The notes: generated from the letters alone by a model not told the origin. Positions 22,983-32,233 are shown, counted from the stretch's first letter. The stretch is DNA of 36,786 bases from an uncultured Gammaproteobacteria bacterium (GCA_903862645.1 CAIOZF010000164.1:1-36786), one strand, 5' to 3'. A program made the numbers and translations.

Positions 22983-25949
22983 TTAGAAGTCGTAAGTCAG
23001 GCGCGCGTAGAGAGAACGACCCATCGGGTCCTGCAGCTCGCCTATCACGCCGGCGAAATCAGGAGTACGTTGGGCTGCACGGTCGAACAGGTTGCGCGAA
23101 CCAACGCTGACGCCCATCTCGCCACCGTACAGGGCAATGCCACGGTAGGTGTAGGCCAGGTCGAAGTCGGTCCAGGCCTTGATCTGACCACCGATAAGCG
23201 ACGGGTTCGGGCTGACGCCGCCAAACTGCAGGATTTGCGGGATGTAGTTGTTGCCATCCCAGTCCAGCGCGCTCAGGTAGTGCACTGTGCCACTGACTGA
23301 GTGATTAGCCATGTTCCAGCCAAGACGCAGGTTGGCCTTGATCTCAGGCACTGCTGGCGCAGTACCCGTCAGCAAGTTGGTTATTCCAACACCATTAATC
23401 ATCGGGGAGGTCGGATTGTCCTGGAACAGGAACTCGTCCATCACGGTGGCCTGCAAGTTGATGCGGAAAGCACCCCAATCCCCCAAATCGAAGCGGTAGT
23501 TGGCGTCCACGTCAAAGGCTGTAACCTCGACCGAATCTGCGTTCACACTGCCTGGAGTCGTGACCTGCAGTATGTTGCCACTATCATCCGGGTCGCGCAC
23601 GATTAACTTGTTGCTCAGGCCACTATTCAGCCAGGCCAGACGCTGCGCCAGCGGAGGCTGGTTGGCTGCACCCACACCGCTGCCAGCGAAGCCTGACCAG
23701 GCCTTGAAGGCGGCGAACTCGTTGTTCATGACCGTTTGACCGGAGATGCCGACGATACGGTTCGCGAATACGGTATTATTCCAAGTCAGCGAGATGTCGA
23801 AATCACCGAAGGTCAGATCCGCACCAAACTGCTTCGAGGTGGAGTACTCGTTTTCCAGCAGCGGGTTACCGCCGGAGCAGGCGGTGGTAAACGCGGAGTA
23901 CGGAGAGAAGCGGTCAGTCACCGTAGACAGACCACAGCTGACCGGATTCAGTAGTTGCGTGAGCGATGGCGCAATGAACGCGTCACCGGTGGTAGCACGC
24001 AGAGTCAGCCAGTCGGTTGTCGCCCAGGTGATGCCGATTTTCGGATCAGTGGACTTTTGCTTGGTGCTGAAGCTCTCATGACGCACGGCTGCTTCGATTT
24101 CCACGGTCTCCAGGACAGGAATTGCCAGTTCGGCGAAGTAGGCATCTACTTCACGGGTACCCGTGGTAATGCTTTCCGGGAACGGGCTGCCGATCCAGGT
24201 ATCTCCACGCAATTCAGTGGTGGACGGCGTGTTGGTGTACTTGTCGTTGCGCCACTGGTAACCCACGGCTGCACCGATCACGCCGCCGGGCAGTTCGAAG
24301 CCGCCCAGCGGAATCTCGCCGTTCAGCACGATGTCCACGGTATCCAGCCAGGTCTGGGCCTGTTTACGGGTGCGGGCGGCGATGGCGTTCGCCACGTCCT
24401 TGGTGATGTTGTTGGCCTGGTCCGTCACGAAGAACGGGTTGTAGCAGGCTTTCTTGTCACGCAACACGTCGCACTTGAGGCCCTGCTTCATGGCCTCGAT
24501 GTCGTAGACCTGGTTGTTCATATAGCGCAGAACCTGTTCACTTTTGGCGTAGGCGGCCATGCCTTGCCAGCCTTCCAGGAAGGGCACTTTGAAGTCGGCC
24601 TGGAACAGCATGCGGCTGTTGTGGTCGGTGCTGCCGGACAAGTTGTCGCCGTCAGCAGTATGGCCATCTGACATTGTGTGTGTCTTGTTGAGCGGACGCA
24701 GCGAACGGGCGCGGACGTCTTCACGCAGTAGCACGCCATTGGCTGTGGTGCCGGAGACGATGTAGTCCATCAGGCCGTCTTTGTTGAGGTCTGTTGTGCC
24801 ACGGTCTGGCAGTTTGTCGCCGTTTAGGTCGACGCCGTACAACTGCAGGCCGGCAGAGTTTTTCGCCAGGAAGGGGTTGCCAGGCTGTTCACCGCGGATC
24901 GTGGGGAGTTCGCCGATGCGTGAGTTGCCTGGATTGGACGTCGAGGTGTAGGACGTCTGGTACAGACGCGCGTTAAAGACTTGCGCGCGCAGGGTCAGGT
25001 CGTCGCTCAGTTCCCAAGTGGCATTGGCGAAGACGGACGCGGTGTCGGTCGGCTCGCGATAGCTACGAGTGTCGCCGTAGTCAACCCAGCAGGTGTTGCC
25101 GACCTTCATTCCGAAGGGGTTATTGAGGGCATCGACTTTGTAGGACTTGCGCTCTGCTGCCGGGGCACAGTTCGGATCAGCCTGGGGGCCTGTTGCCCCA
25201 GTGTACTGGCCCGCAGCGTTGCGGACGGGAACTGTGTAGTTGCCCGGCGCCGAAGCGGAGTACATGGTTCCAGCCTGGGCCAGGTACGGACGTTCGTCCC
25301 AGTTGAGACGGCTGTTGGTCTTGTACTGACCCGCAAGTACCACGTCAAGGCCACCGATATCGCCGCCCCACATCATCTGTGCAGACTCTTCATCGTAGGT
25401 GTTCTGACCATCTCTCTCGCCATAAACTTCGAGCTTGGTGCCGTCATAGGACGCGTAAGGGACGAAGTTGACCACACCGGCCACTGCCTCGTTGCCGTAT
25501 AGCGCGGCCGCGCCGTCTGCCACGATGTCGATGCGCTGGATGGCGATGGTGGGCACCATCATCTGCACGTTTTCGTCAGCGACGCGCTTGCCGTCCACGA
25601 GGGTCAGGGTGGAACGTGGGCCGAGGCCGCGCAGGTCGATGGTCTGACTGCGTGAAGAAGTCCCTTGAATGGTATTCGTGGTAGAGGAAGAAGGACCGCC
25701 CACGAAAGACATGCTCTGCATGACTTCGCCGAGGTTCATCGTGCCGGTGTCGGCAAGGTCGTCAGCGTTCAGCTGAGTAACCGAGGATGCTGCTTGAAAG
25801 CCTTCAGAACGCCGGATATAGGAACCGGTAACAACGACCTCTTCCACAGCTGGGGCTGGGGCTGCAAAGCTTTGGTTGGCCAGCTGAAGCAGCGAAATGG
25901 AAACGGCTGTGCACAACAGCCTACGCTTGTGGGGAATATTGAATCGCAT
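22983..25949 (-). CDS. TonB-dependent outer-membrane receptor
   Basis: This 988-residue receptor has a classical signal peptide (residues 1-29, ending QSFAAPA) and a TonB-box-like VEEVVVTGSYI. The plug has LRGLGPRSTLTLVDGKRV and RIDIVADGAAALYGNEAVAG, followed by a long barrel ending SLYARLTYDF with the C-terminal aromatic residue. CAGGAG lies 6 bases before the ATG. It is a single-gene unit closed by a strong terminator. It is not a close copy of the other receptor (plug and barrel wording differ), so the ligand is probably different. A DLNGDKLPDRGTTDLNKDG stretch in the barrel resembles a calcium-binding loop. Confidence 0.94.
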   Translation of the reverse strand: MRFNIPHKRRLLCTAVSISLLQLANQSFAAPAPAVEEVVVTGSYIRRSEGFQAASSVTQLNADDLADTGTMNLGEVMQSMSFVGGPSSSTTNTIQGTSSRSQTIDLRGLGPRSTLTLVDGKRVADENVQMMVPTIAIQRIDIVADGAAALYGNEAVAGVVNFVPYASYDGTKLEVYGERDGQNTYDEESAQMMWGGDIGGLDVVLAGQYKTNSRLNWDERPYLAQAGTMYSASAPGNYTVPVRNAAGQYTGATGPQADPNCAPAAERKSYKVDALNNPFGMKVGNTCWVDYGDTRSYREPTDTASVFANATWELSDDLTLRAQVFNARLYQTSYTSTSNPGNSRIGELPTIRGEQPGNPFLAKNSAGLQLYGVDLNGDKLPDRGTTDLNKDGLMDYIVSGTTANGVLLREDVRARSLRPLNKTHTMSDGHTADGDNLSGSTDHNSRMLFQADFKVPFLEGWQGMAAYAKSEQVLRYMNNQVYDIEAMKQGLKCDVLRDKKACYNPFFVTDQANNITKDVANAIAARTRKQAQTWLDTVDIVLNGEIPLGGFELPGGVIGAAVGYQWRNDKYTNTPSTTELRGDTWIGSPFPESITTGTREVDAYFAELAIPVLETVEIEAAVRHESFSTKQKSTDPKIGITWATTDWLTLRATTGDAFIAPSLTQLLNPVSCGLSTVTDRFSPYSAFTTACSGGNPLLENEYSTSKQFGADLTFGDFDISLTWNNTVFANRIVGISGQTVMNNEFAAFKAWSGFAGSGVGAANQPPLAQRLAWLNSGLSNKLIVRDPDDSGNILQVTTPGSVNADSVEVTAFDVDANYRFDLGDWGAFRINLQATVMDEFLFQDNPTSPMINGVGITNLLTGTAPAVPEIKANLRLGWNMANHSVSGTVHYLSALDWDGNNYIPQILQFGGVSPNPSLIGGQIKAWTDFDLAYTYRGIALYGGEMGVSVGSRNLFDRAAQRTPDFAGVIGELQDPMGRSLYARLTYDF

Positions 25950-26241
25950 ACATCACTCCTGAGTTATTTTTTTTTTCGAATGCTTGACGAGAAAATACCG
26001 GCTATGAAATCAAGTCAGAGAACCAGTTCTCTCATGCACAGCGTCATATGTCATATATAGGTCCAGAAAAATATATGGCGTAGCTTAATGGTCGCTGACA
26101 AGCGATGAAATTGCAATAGTCTGTCACAATTTCGTAAAGAATATGCAGGACTGCAGTTCAAAATCGGGTTGTTAAAATCCATTTAATCGACTTAAAAATC
26201 AAAGATTAGGATTCCTCCAGATTTTGACGGGTTAAGCAAGA
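25950..26241. other. Upstream region of second TonB-dependent receptor
   Basis: About 290 AT-rich bases lie between the receptor start and the next stop. This should hold the receptor promoter. Direct ATATG-type repeats occur around 26047-26075 (CATATGTCATATATAG, AATATATGGCG). No gene or terminator was recognised. Confidence 0.4.
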
Positions 26242-26721
26242 CTACTGATTGATCTCATTGAGACGCCCCCTCAACATCCGCAATATCTCCCCGAGCTCCT
26301 TAAAGTACTGATTCTTGGTCGAAATCTCGTTCATTGATGCAGTAAGTTGTTCGAACTCGGGCTGCAGCTCCTTGATCAATGCATCATTTCCGATCAGCTC
26401 GTCGGTTCCCAATCGGTACTCGTTGGCATTGGCACCGCGTCGCTTGGACACAAAATTGGGTTCGCAGCCAATCTGAGGAATGTTTGATCCTGTCGGGGTG
26501 AATTTCTGACAAACGACATCAAACTCATCATTTTCATTGAGTGTATTGAACACCCGGTAGAACTCAGTTTGGATTTTTTCAATTTCGGCACGCAATTGAG
26601 GCACTGTCAAATCCTCTATCACTACCTGCGCCTCCTCAGCAGCATTCACCACCGGGGCAGCGGAAAGTGCCGTTAATCCCAGCACAATACATGCGCCAAG
26701 CATTATTCTTTGTATGTTCAT
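26242..26721 (-). CDS. Secreted protein of unknown function with helical C-terminus
   Basis: This 159-residue protein has a Sec signal peptide (residues 1-27, likely cut after VNA). The mature part begins with an amphipathic helix (VPQLRAEIEKIQTEFYRVFN). It then has a middle segment with two Cys (CQKF and IGCEP, about residues 70 and 82) that could form a disulphide, and finishes with a Glu/Leu/Arg helix suited to a coiled coil. I recognise no family. AGGACAG lies before the ATG. It is transcribed away from the oxygenase gene at 26853. Confidence 0.7.
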   Translation of the reverse strand: MNIQRIMLGACIVLGLTALSAAPVVNAAEEAQVVIEDLTVPQLRAEIEKIQTEFYRVFNTLNENDEFDVVCQKFTPTGSNIPQIGCEPNFVSKRRGANANEYRLGTDELIGNDALIKELQPEFEQLTASMNEISTKNQYFKELGEILRMLRGRLNEINQ

Positions 26722-26852
26722 CTGTCCTGTCCTCTTTAGTGGGCTGGGGGCTCGATTCCATTATGAAGCTGGACTAACGGCCGATTCAAATATATCTTCT
26801 GGCCATTCCGAAATGGCTCGCTCTAAGTTCACCCGACATAAGGTACATCTTC

Positions 26853-27452
26853 TTGGAAATCATTCCTCAACCACTATTCCCGAGCGTCGTCTGGACAACC
26901 CTGTTCGACGACCGTGCGATTTTGAACCCGAAGTTGTTGGCCCTTGCCAAGCGTATGCGCAGCAACGACCCCGCAGGCGTGGCAAATACCAATGTAAAGG
27001 GCTGGCAAAGCCCCAACAATCTGCAGGATCTCCCGGAGTTCGATGACATCAACCTGCGTATTCTGCAGGTGTGTGAGCGCATCGGCGAATCCCTGAACTT
27101 CAAGCAAAATTATACTTATGACCACCAGGCCTGGCTCAATATCAGTCCGCCCGGGGCTTCCAACAAGATCCACTTCCACGCCAACTGTCATTTCAGCGGG
27201 GTCTACTACATCAGCCTGAAAGCGCCGGAATGCGGCAGCATTTTCTTCCGAGATCCTCGGGTTGCGTCAAGGATGATGACTTACCCTGCCGAAAAACCCA
27301 CCGCCTTCACCGCCGAAGAGGTGCAGTTGCATCCGGAAGAGGGACGAATGTACGTGTTCCCCGGCTGGCTGGAACACGGGGTGGAGGAAAACACGAGTGA
27401 TCAGGACAGGGTTGGCATTAGCTTCAATGTTTTAGCAATACCACGCAGCTGA
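26853..27452 (+). CDS. Putative 2OG-Fe(II) oxygenase (TIGR02466/PF13759-like)
   Basis: This 199-residue enzyme probably hydroxylates an unknown substrate with 2-oxoglutarate and O2. It has IPQPLFPSVVW at the start, SPPGASNKIHFHANCHFSGV with His107 and His109, FFRDPR with Asp134, FPGWLEHGVEEN with His175, and Arg186 in DRVGISFNV. That gives the HxH/D...H facial triad and the Arg that binds 2-oxoglutarate. The length is normal. The start is TTG at 26853, with AAGGT 8 bases upstream and the family N-terminus right after it. A second, TPR-fused member of the same broad family lies at 12810-14351. It appears to be a single-gene transcript. Confidence 0.9.
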   Translation: MEIIPQPLFPSVVWTTLFDDRAILNPKLLALAKRMRSNDPAGVANTNVKGWQSPNNLQDLPEFDDINLRILQVCERIGESLNFKQNYTYDHQAWLNISPPGASNKIHFHANCHFSGVYYISLKAPECGSIFFRDPRVASRMMTYPAEKPTAFTAEEVQLHPEEGRMYVFPGWLEHGVEENTSDQDRVGISFNVLAIPRS

Positions 27453-27582
27453 AATAGTATCGGCCTCTATCAAACCGCTAAAAACACGCAGCGCAAAACG
27501 GCGCAATCCAAAGCATCAGCACTGGCGTATACCATTGAAAGAAAGCCTGCTTCTCAGGCACAGCTAAAGGGAATCGATCGAA

Positions 27583-28224
27583 GTGAAACCAAGAATGAAA
27601 AGAGTGCTCCCGCTGTTTTTATCAACGCTCCTTTTCGCGGCGAATGCTATGGCGATTGAAGAACCCAAGTACGAGGTTGTTGCGACTGTCGATGACATCG
27701 AGTACCGGCGATATGAGACCTACCTGGTTGCAGAAACCGTTGTGGAGGGCACAGCAGACCGGAATGACGCAACCAACATAGGTTTCAGGAGGCTGTTCGG
27801 CTACATCACGGGGGGCAATAACTCGCAGTCAAAAATCGCGATGACCGCCCCTGTTCGGCAACTGGAGGTCAGCCAGAAAATTGCCATGACGGCGCCGGTA
27901 CAACAGCGAGCTGGCGCCTCTGGATGGTCAGTGGCATTTGTCGTTCCCGGAGAGTTCTCCCTGGAAACTGTTCCTATACCCACCAGCCCACTGATCTCGA
28001 TCAGGGAGGTGCCCAGCCAACTGATGGCTGTCAATCGCTACTCAGGAAGGTGGACAGATGAAAACCTGCGCAAGCAGCAGGTGATTCTCATGGCGGCTCT
28101 TGAAAAGGCGGGAGTCGCAGTGGCAGGAGAGCCGGTGAGCGCTGCTTACAACCCACCTTTCATGCCACCTTTTATGCGCAGAAACGAAGTGATGGTGCCG
28201 GTCAGCGGACCTCCGGGGCGCTAG
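27583..28224 (+). CDS. Exported SOUL-family heme-binding protein
   Basis: This 213-residue protein has a signal peptide (about residues 5-24, ending NAMA) and one SOUL/HEBP domain. It shows [21 protein letters not shown] at the front, the duplicated KIAMTAPV motif (about residues 83-90 and 97-105), [19 protein letters not shown] and [13 protein letters not shown] proteins bind heme or tetrapyrroles; a periplasmic member may store or shuttle heme. The GTG at 27583 has AAAGGGA at 12 bases. An ATG at 27595 is an equally possible start and still leaves a full signal peptide. The C-terminus has a FMPPFMRR motif. Confidence 0.9.
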   Translation: MKPRMKRVLPLFLSTLLFAANAMAIEEPKYEVVATVDDIEYRRYETYLVAETVVEGTADRNDATNIGFRRLFGYITGGNNSQSKIAMTAPVRQLEVSQKIAMTAPVQQRAGASGWSVAFVVPGEFSLETVPIPTSPLISIREVPSQLMAVNRYSGRWTDENLRKQQVILMAALEKAGVAVAGEPVSAAYNPPFMPPFMRRNEVMVPVSGPPGR

Positions 28225-28260
28225 CCTGGGAGATCCACCCGCTGATCATGACTTCAAACC

Positions 28261-28923
28261 CTACTCCGCAAACAGTAGGCCGTACCCCATCTCCTGCGCC
28301 CGTGTCGCCGCGATAACCCCGGCCGGCACGAGGCGTGCGTTCGGAATTAAGCCGGCTGCCAGCTCTGCATACACCGCGTCAGCTGTTGAACCGGTGACTG
28401 TTGCGATAGCACCCGCCATACGCCGAGTGGCCCGACTGCAGACTGCAAACTGTACGCCCTTTTCAACCAGCTCCGGTAAGGAGTGCTGTCCGTTGTTGGC
28501 AGCCGGCACCTTCATCGGGTTGGTGACAGGCACCGGATCTGCGTTGCGCATGAAGCTGGAGCCATACTTGGCCCAAATGGCGTCGTCATATCCATAAGGC
28601 GTGGAGAGATGTCGGAAGCAAACCACCAAGGCATAGTCGGAAGGCTGACCTTCGTACTCGCTCACATGGGCGTCAATCATATTGCCCGCATTCCAGACTG
28701 CAGTGGCACCGCCTACGATGGAGGACGAATCCACAAACGCTCGATGATTACCCGGCAACTCACCCAGCCACGCATCTTTCGGATGACGCGCGGGTTGAAA
28801 GCCACCACCCCCGGTCTGGGCGGCTGCCGGTCCGGCTCCAGCCGCAATGCCTGCCACAGCTACAACACTCATGCCTGTCAGAAGGGCACGACGGCCCAGT
28901 GTTTTCTCATCACTTTCTTGCAT
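28261..28923 (-). CDS. Tat-exported DsrE-like protein
   Basis: This 220-residue protein has a twin-arginine signal: Arg11-Arg12 in LGRRALLTGMSV, followed by an Ala/Gly hydrophobic core ending AAAQ. The mature domain matches the exported DsrE/DsrF-like type: FVDSSSIVGGATAVWNAGNM, YALVVCFRHLSTPYGYDDAI, HSLPELVEKGVQFAVCSRAT. Cys in VVCFRH and VCSRAT are in strand ends where DsrE-like proteins keep a conserved Cys. The function of the exported group is unknown; a sulfur-relay or redox role is only suggestive. The start at 28923 is preferred over a longer frame because GGAGAGGGGAA lies just upstream and the Tat motif then sits at the right distance. Confidence 0.85.
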   Translation of the reverse strand: MQESDEKTLGRRALLTGMSVVAVAGIAAGAGPAAAQTGGGGFQPARHPKDAWLGELPGNHRAFVDSSSIVGGATAVWNAGNMIDAHVSEYEGQPSDYALVVCFRHLSTPYGYDDAIWAKYGSSFMRNADPVPVTNPMKVPAANNGQHSLPELVEKGVQFAVCSRATRRMAGAIATVTGSTADAVYAELAAGLIPNARLVPAGVIAATRAQEMGYGLLFAE

Positions 28924-29143
28924 TTCCCCTCTCCTGCCACTTTGGCTAAACGAGCGCGCGAAAGCTGGAGTATCTCCGTTGCAGCGTAGCACTGCAATAA
29001 TTCAAGACTGATTTCGCCTACCCCTCCCGAGAGTAAGAAATCATGCGTCTATTGTCGTGTTCGTCAGACGGGCATTGAGTGACTTCCTGCCCCGGCTCCT
29101 TTATTCTCAACCCACCAATTTGAACTGTACTCAGGAGTACAAG

Positions 29144-29974
29144 ATGCTTACTAAAAGACTAAAACTGACCGCGATCATGGTCGCCACCATGGCCATCACA
29201 ACGCTGAGCAGCACCGCTGCCATGGCAGATGACCTGCAACGCCTGCGCGAAATCAGCGAGGGAGCGCACCGCTCCGCTGCCAATATCGCGCGCAACGATG
29301 CGCGGCATCCCGCAGAAACGCTGGACTTTTTCGGGTTAAAATCTGGGATGACCGTCATTGAGATCCTCCCTGGAGGCGGCTGGTATGCCGAAATTCTCGC
29401 CCCCTTCTTGAAGGATAACGGCACTTATTACGCCGCCCATTTTTCGCCGAACTCTAAGCTCTCTTACCAGCCACCAATGCTGAAGCAGTTCCAAGACAGA
29501 GTGTCGGGCAACCCCGAAGTCTATGGTGGAACCATCATTACCCATTTGTACCCGCCCACCGAAACGGCCATTGCACCACCTGGGTCAGCCGATTTGGCAC
29601 TAACCTTCCGTAATGTGCATAACTGGATCATGGCCAGCACTCAAAAGGAGCATTTTGCAGCGTTCTATACCGCACTCAAGCCGGGCGGCATCCTCGGGGT
29701 ATCAGAGCACCGGGCACCTGCAGGCAGCTCCATGGAAGTCATGGAAACCACCGGTTATGTGACTGAAGAGTATGTCATCCAGTTGGCGGCTGAGGCAGGG
29801 TTCGAGTTCGTTGCGTCATCCGAAATCAACGCCAACCCGCTCGATACCAAGGATCACCCGGAGGGCGTCTGGACACTGCCACCTACGCTGCGCATGGGCG
29901 ATCAGGACAAAGCCAAGTATATGGCTATCGGCGAGAGTGACCGCATGACCATGAAGTTTAGAAAACCCGAGTAA
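29144..29974 (+). CDS. Exported class I methyltransferase-fold protein
   Basis: This 276-residue protein has a clear Sec signal peptide (residues 1-28, ending AMADD) in front of a SAM-dependent methyltransferase fold. Motif I reads VIEILPGGGWYAEIL (71-85), where the GxGxG-type loop is PGGGW. Later parts are ADLALTFRNVHNW (the motif IV region), YTALKPGGILGVSEHRAP (motif VI) and TGYVTEEYVIQLAAEAGF. This family is common in proteobacteria and is usually named 'methyltransferase', but SAM is not expected in the periplasm, so its reaction is doubtful. AGGAG lies 7 bases before the ATG at 29144; an upstream in-frame start would destroy the signal peptide. It diverges from the Tat DsrE-like gene. 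Confidence 0.88.
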   Translation: MLTKRLKLTAIMVATMAITTLSSTAAMADDLQRLREISEGAHRSAANIARNDARHPAETLDFFGLKSGMTVIEILPGGGWYAEILAPFLKDNGTYYAAHFSPNSKLSYQPPMLKQFQDRVSGNPEVYGGTIITHLYPPTETAIAPPGSADLALTFRNVHNWIMASTQKEHFAAFYTALKPGGILGVSEHRAPAGSSMEVMETTGYVTEEYVIQLAAEAGFEFVASSEINANPLDTKDHPEGVWTLPPTLRMGDQDKAKYMAIGESDRMTMKFRKPE

Positions 29975-29981
29975 GTCTCTC

Positions 29982-30309
29982 GTGACTGACACCCTGTTTC
30001 TGATCTTCATCTTTCTCTGTGCAGGGTAACGCCGTCCCCATCGCCGCGCGCTTCAAGCACGGTTCGGTGCCGGGTTACCTCATCGCGGGTATAGCGATCA
30101 GCCCGGTGCTGACGCTGCTCAGTGTGGATATCGTCTCGCTGCAGCACATCGCGAAATTCGGCGTGGTGATGATGCTGTACCAAGCGCCGGCCATGAAGTC
30201 GGTGCGGCGGCCGATGGTGATCGAACTCAATAAGGAATGGGCGAGACAACTCAAGATGAAGAAAGCTAAAGCCGAAGAAACGTCAACGGAGTCTGATACC
30301 AGCATTTGA
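29982..30309 (+). pseudogene. CPA2 (Kef-type) cation/proton antiporter fragment, frameshifted
   Basis: GTG at 29982 opens VTDTLFLIFIFLCAG, then a stop. The neighbouring frame continues with NAVPIAARFKHGSVPGYLIA, then PVLTLLSVDIVSLQHIAKFG and VVMMLY. Joined, they form the first two to three helices of a CPA2/Kef-type antiporter, whose full length is 550-650 residues. After VVMMLY the conserved LxGLEL is replaced by a basic, Lys/Glu-rich tail (LNKEWARQLKMKKAKAE), which may be the distant C-terminus brought close by a deletion. So there is a frameshift near 30010-30020 and a large deletion. A 96-codon second frame is still open and might be translated, but no transporter can result. Confidence 0.6.
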
Positions 30310-30497
30310 GAATGCGCCCTCTGCACCGCGGTCGCCACTTTTTTTGTATGCTCCCTGTGGCTGCAGTTGGCAGCAGACGATGCAGACCAAGTCGACGATG
30401 ACTTCATTGACGAGGTTTCATAGAGTGACTATGCTGCCCCGAGACTTTCGCACCAAGCGCAAACTGCCTGCCATCAAAAGCAAAACTGGAGAATATT

Positions 30498-30923
30498 ATG
30501 AGCACCAAACGCTGGATTTCTGCGGCCATTGCCGCAACCACAGCTGCCGTCACACTGGTGATGACACCAGTCATCGCCCATCACGCCAGTGGCCCTTTCT
30601 ACGACCCCGAAAAGCGCATAGAGATTGAGGGCACCGTCAAGCGTTTCGTATTCAAAAATCCCCACGCCTTCCTGTTTGTGGATGTTGCCGATGCCGGTGG
30701 TGCAACGGTCGAGTGGCAGATCGAGCTTGGTGCGCCAGTGGGTCTGCAGCGTACGGGCTGGACGCCGGAAACACTGCCCATGGGCATGGTGGTGAAGGTC
30801 TCCGGGCAAGCATCACGCGCCGAAGGTTCAACCGGTATATGCTGTGTGCGCATGACCCGTCAGGATGGTAGTCCGGTACTCTCCGGCGGCCGCGTCGAAG
30901 AGGCTGTGCAGCCACCACGCTGA
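30498..30923 (+). CDS. DUF6152 family exported protein
   Basis: This 141-residue protein has a Sec signal peptide (residues 1-27, ending VIA). The mature part starts HHASGPFYDPEKRIEIEGTV and continues with FKNPHAFLFVDV, the signature of DUF6152: an N-terminal HH, the EGTV strand and the NPH motif. It is a small beta-domain of about 110 residues. N-terminal HH and a conserved NPH suggest metal contact, but the family's function is not established. GGAG lies 6 bases before the ATG. The next gene starts 46 bases later on the same strand, and these two and the cytochrome b561 gene form a likely operon. Confidence 0.88.
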   Translation: MSTKRWISAAIAATTAAVTLVMTPVIAHHASGPFYDPEKRIEIEGTVKRFVFKNPHAFLFVDVADAGGATVEWQIELGAPVGLQRTGWTPETLPMGMVVKVSGQASRAEGSTGICCVRMTRQDGSPVLSGGRVEEAVQPPR

Positions 30924-30968
30924 TCGGAACACAATAACAATACCTGATATCGACACAGAGGAGAGGGC

Positions 30969-31715
30969 ATGAAGCAAACACAAAAAAAATCAGGACTGAC
31001 CCAAGGACAAGTGTTGTGTGCAGCAGTTTTTTCACTGCTGGTATGGCACGACGGCTCACCAGTGATAGCGCAAGATGCGGCGGCAATTCCCGATCTGTCG
31101 GGCCTGTGGGACGGTGGCGGTAGAGCGCGACCAGTCAACGGTGTGGATGTTCCCTGGACCTCTGAAAACTTCCCGGTGCTCAACGAGCGCGCTATCGCCT
31201 ATCAGCAGGTGTTCGAGGAAATCCTAGCCCCAAAATACGATTGCCAGCCGGCCTCGTCACCTGCCGTGCAATACGATCCCTACAACATGCAGGTGACGCA
31301 GTGGCCCGAGCGCGTCCTGTTCCGCTACGAGAAGGACGACCAACTGCGGACGGTGTGGCTGGATGGGCGCCAGCCCACGTCCGTGGACTTTAGCAATCAG
31401 GGATTCTCCGTCGGTCATTATGAAGACGGCGCCCTGATCGTGACCACGACCCATTTCCTGTTTGATATCACCGGTTTCGATGATTACAACGGCATTCCGT
31501 CCTCTGCACAGAAAGTCGTCACCGAGCGCTACTGGATGGAAGGCGAAGACCTGCACGTAACATTGACGGTGGAGGATCCGATGTTCCTGCGCGAACCCGC
31601 TTCATACACCACGCGCTGGGTCCCGGCACGAGAGGGTTATGTGCTGTCGGCCTACGAATGCGATCCGGAATCGGCCAGAGCTTCCGTGCGTTTCTTCCCC
31701 TCGAAATTCAAGTAG
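30969..31715 (+). CDS. Exported protein of unknown function, partner of DUF6152 gene
   Basis: This 248-residue protein has an N-terminal export segment (about 15-36, VLCAAVFSLLVW ending VIAQD). It then has IPDLSGLWDGGG, the 'DLSGxW' opening common in exported proteins found beside DUF6152 genes. Later parts are PPKYDCQP-like APKYDCQPASSP with one Cys, VLFRYEKDDQLRTVWLDGR and VTERYWMEGEDLHVTLTVED, a predicted beta-rich fold. A second Cys lies near the end (YECDPE). GAGGAGAGGG precedes the ATG. No enzyme motif is recognised. The setting suggests it acts in the periplasm with the DUF6152 protein and cytochrome b561. Confidence 0.8.
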   Translation: MKQTQKKSGLTQGQVLCAAVFSLLVWHDGSPVIAQDAAAIPDLSGLWDGGGRARPVNGVDVPWTSENFPVLNERAIAYQQVFEEILAPKYDCQPASSPAVQYDPYNMQVTQWPERVLFRYEKDDQLRTVWLDGRQPTSVDFSNQGFSVGHYEDGALIVTTTHFLFDITGFDDYNGIPSSAQKVVTERYWMEGEDLHVTLTVEDPMFLREPASYTTRWVPAREGYVLSAYECDPESARASVRFFPSKFK

Positions 31716-31738
31716 GAACGGAACGTGGGCGCAAGGTT

Positions 31739-32233
31739 TTGACTCTCTACGACAGCCCCAATTCGTTCGGCTGGATCTCCATCACCCTGCACTGGGCAAC
31801 GGCAGTCGCTGTCGTTGTCCTGTGGTTTATCGGCAAGAGTATTTTGTGGGTACCCGCAGGAGAGATGGAGGCCCGCCGCTCGTTGCACGTCGTCATCGGA
31901 TTGAGTGTCTGGTTATTGCTGGCCGGACGTATTGCATGGCGGCTGCGGGTCACGCATCCACGAGCTGTTGGCCAGAGCCATCGCACGCACTCCATCGCAC
32001 GCGCCGCGCATTTTCTGATGCTGGCCGCACTGGCCGTGATGCTGCTCTCGGGCCCTGTCATGGCCTGGGCACTGCCCGAGCGGACCGCGCTGGCGAGTGC
32101 AGCGCTGGCCATTCATTCAACGGCCGCCAATGTCCTGATCTTGATGGTGGTACTGCATATCGCCGGTGCGCTCAAGCACCTGATGTTTCACGATGATGAG
32201 ACTATCGCACGCATCTTTGTGCCGCGCCGTTAG
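31739..32233 (+). CDS. Cytochrome b561 family protein
   Basis: This is a 164-residue, four-helix, di-heme b membrane protein that would carry electrons between the quinone pool and a periplasmic partner. Helices lie at about 11-32, 48-68, 88-110 and 122-145. Candidate heme ligands are His18 (ITLHWATA), His50 (RSLHVVIG), His91 (ARAAHFLM) and His140 (VVLHIAGALKH). The sequence is family-like from SPNSFGWISITLHW. I choose TTG at 31739, 23 bases after the previous stop, because the family begins here; a longer frame overlaps the preceding gene. It ends directly against the stop of the convergent DUF6644-like gene, with no terminator between them. Confidence 0.9.
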   Translation: MTLYDSPNSFGWISITLHWATAVAVVVLWFIGKSILWVPAGEMEARRSLHVVIGLSVWLLLAGRIAWRLRVTHPRAVGQSHRTHSIARAAHFLMLAALAVMLLSGPVMAWALPERTALASAALAIHSTAANVLILMVVLHIAGALKHLMFHDDETIARIFVPRR

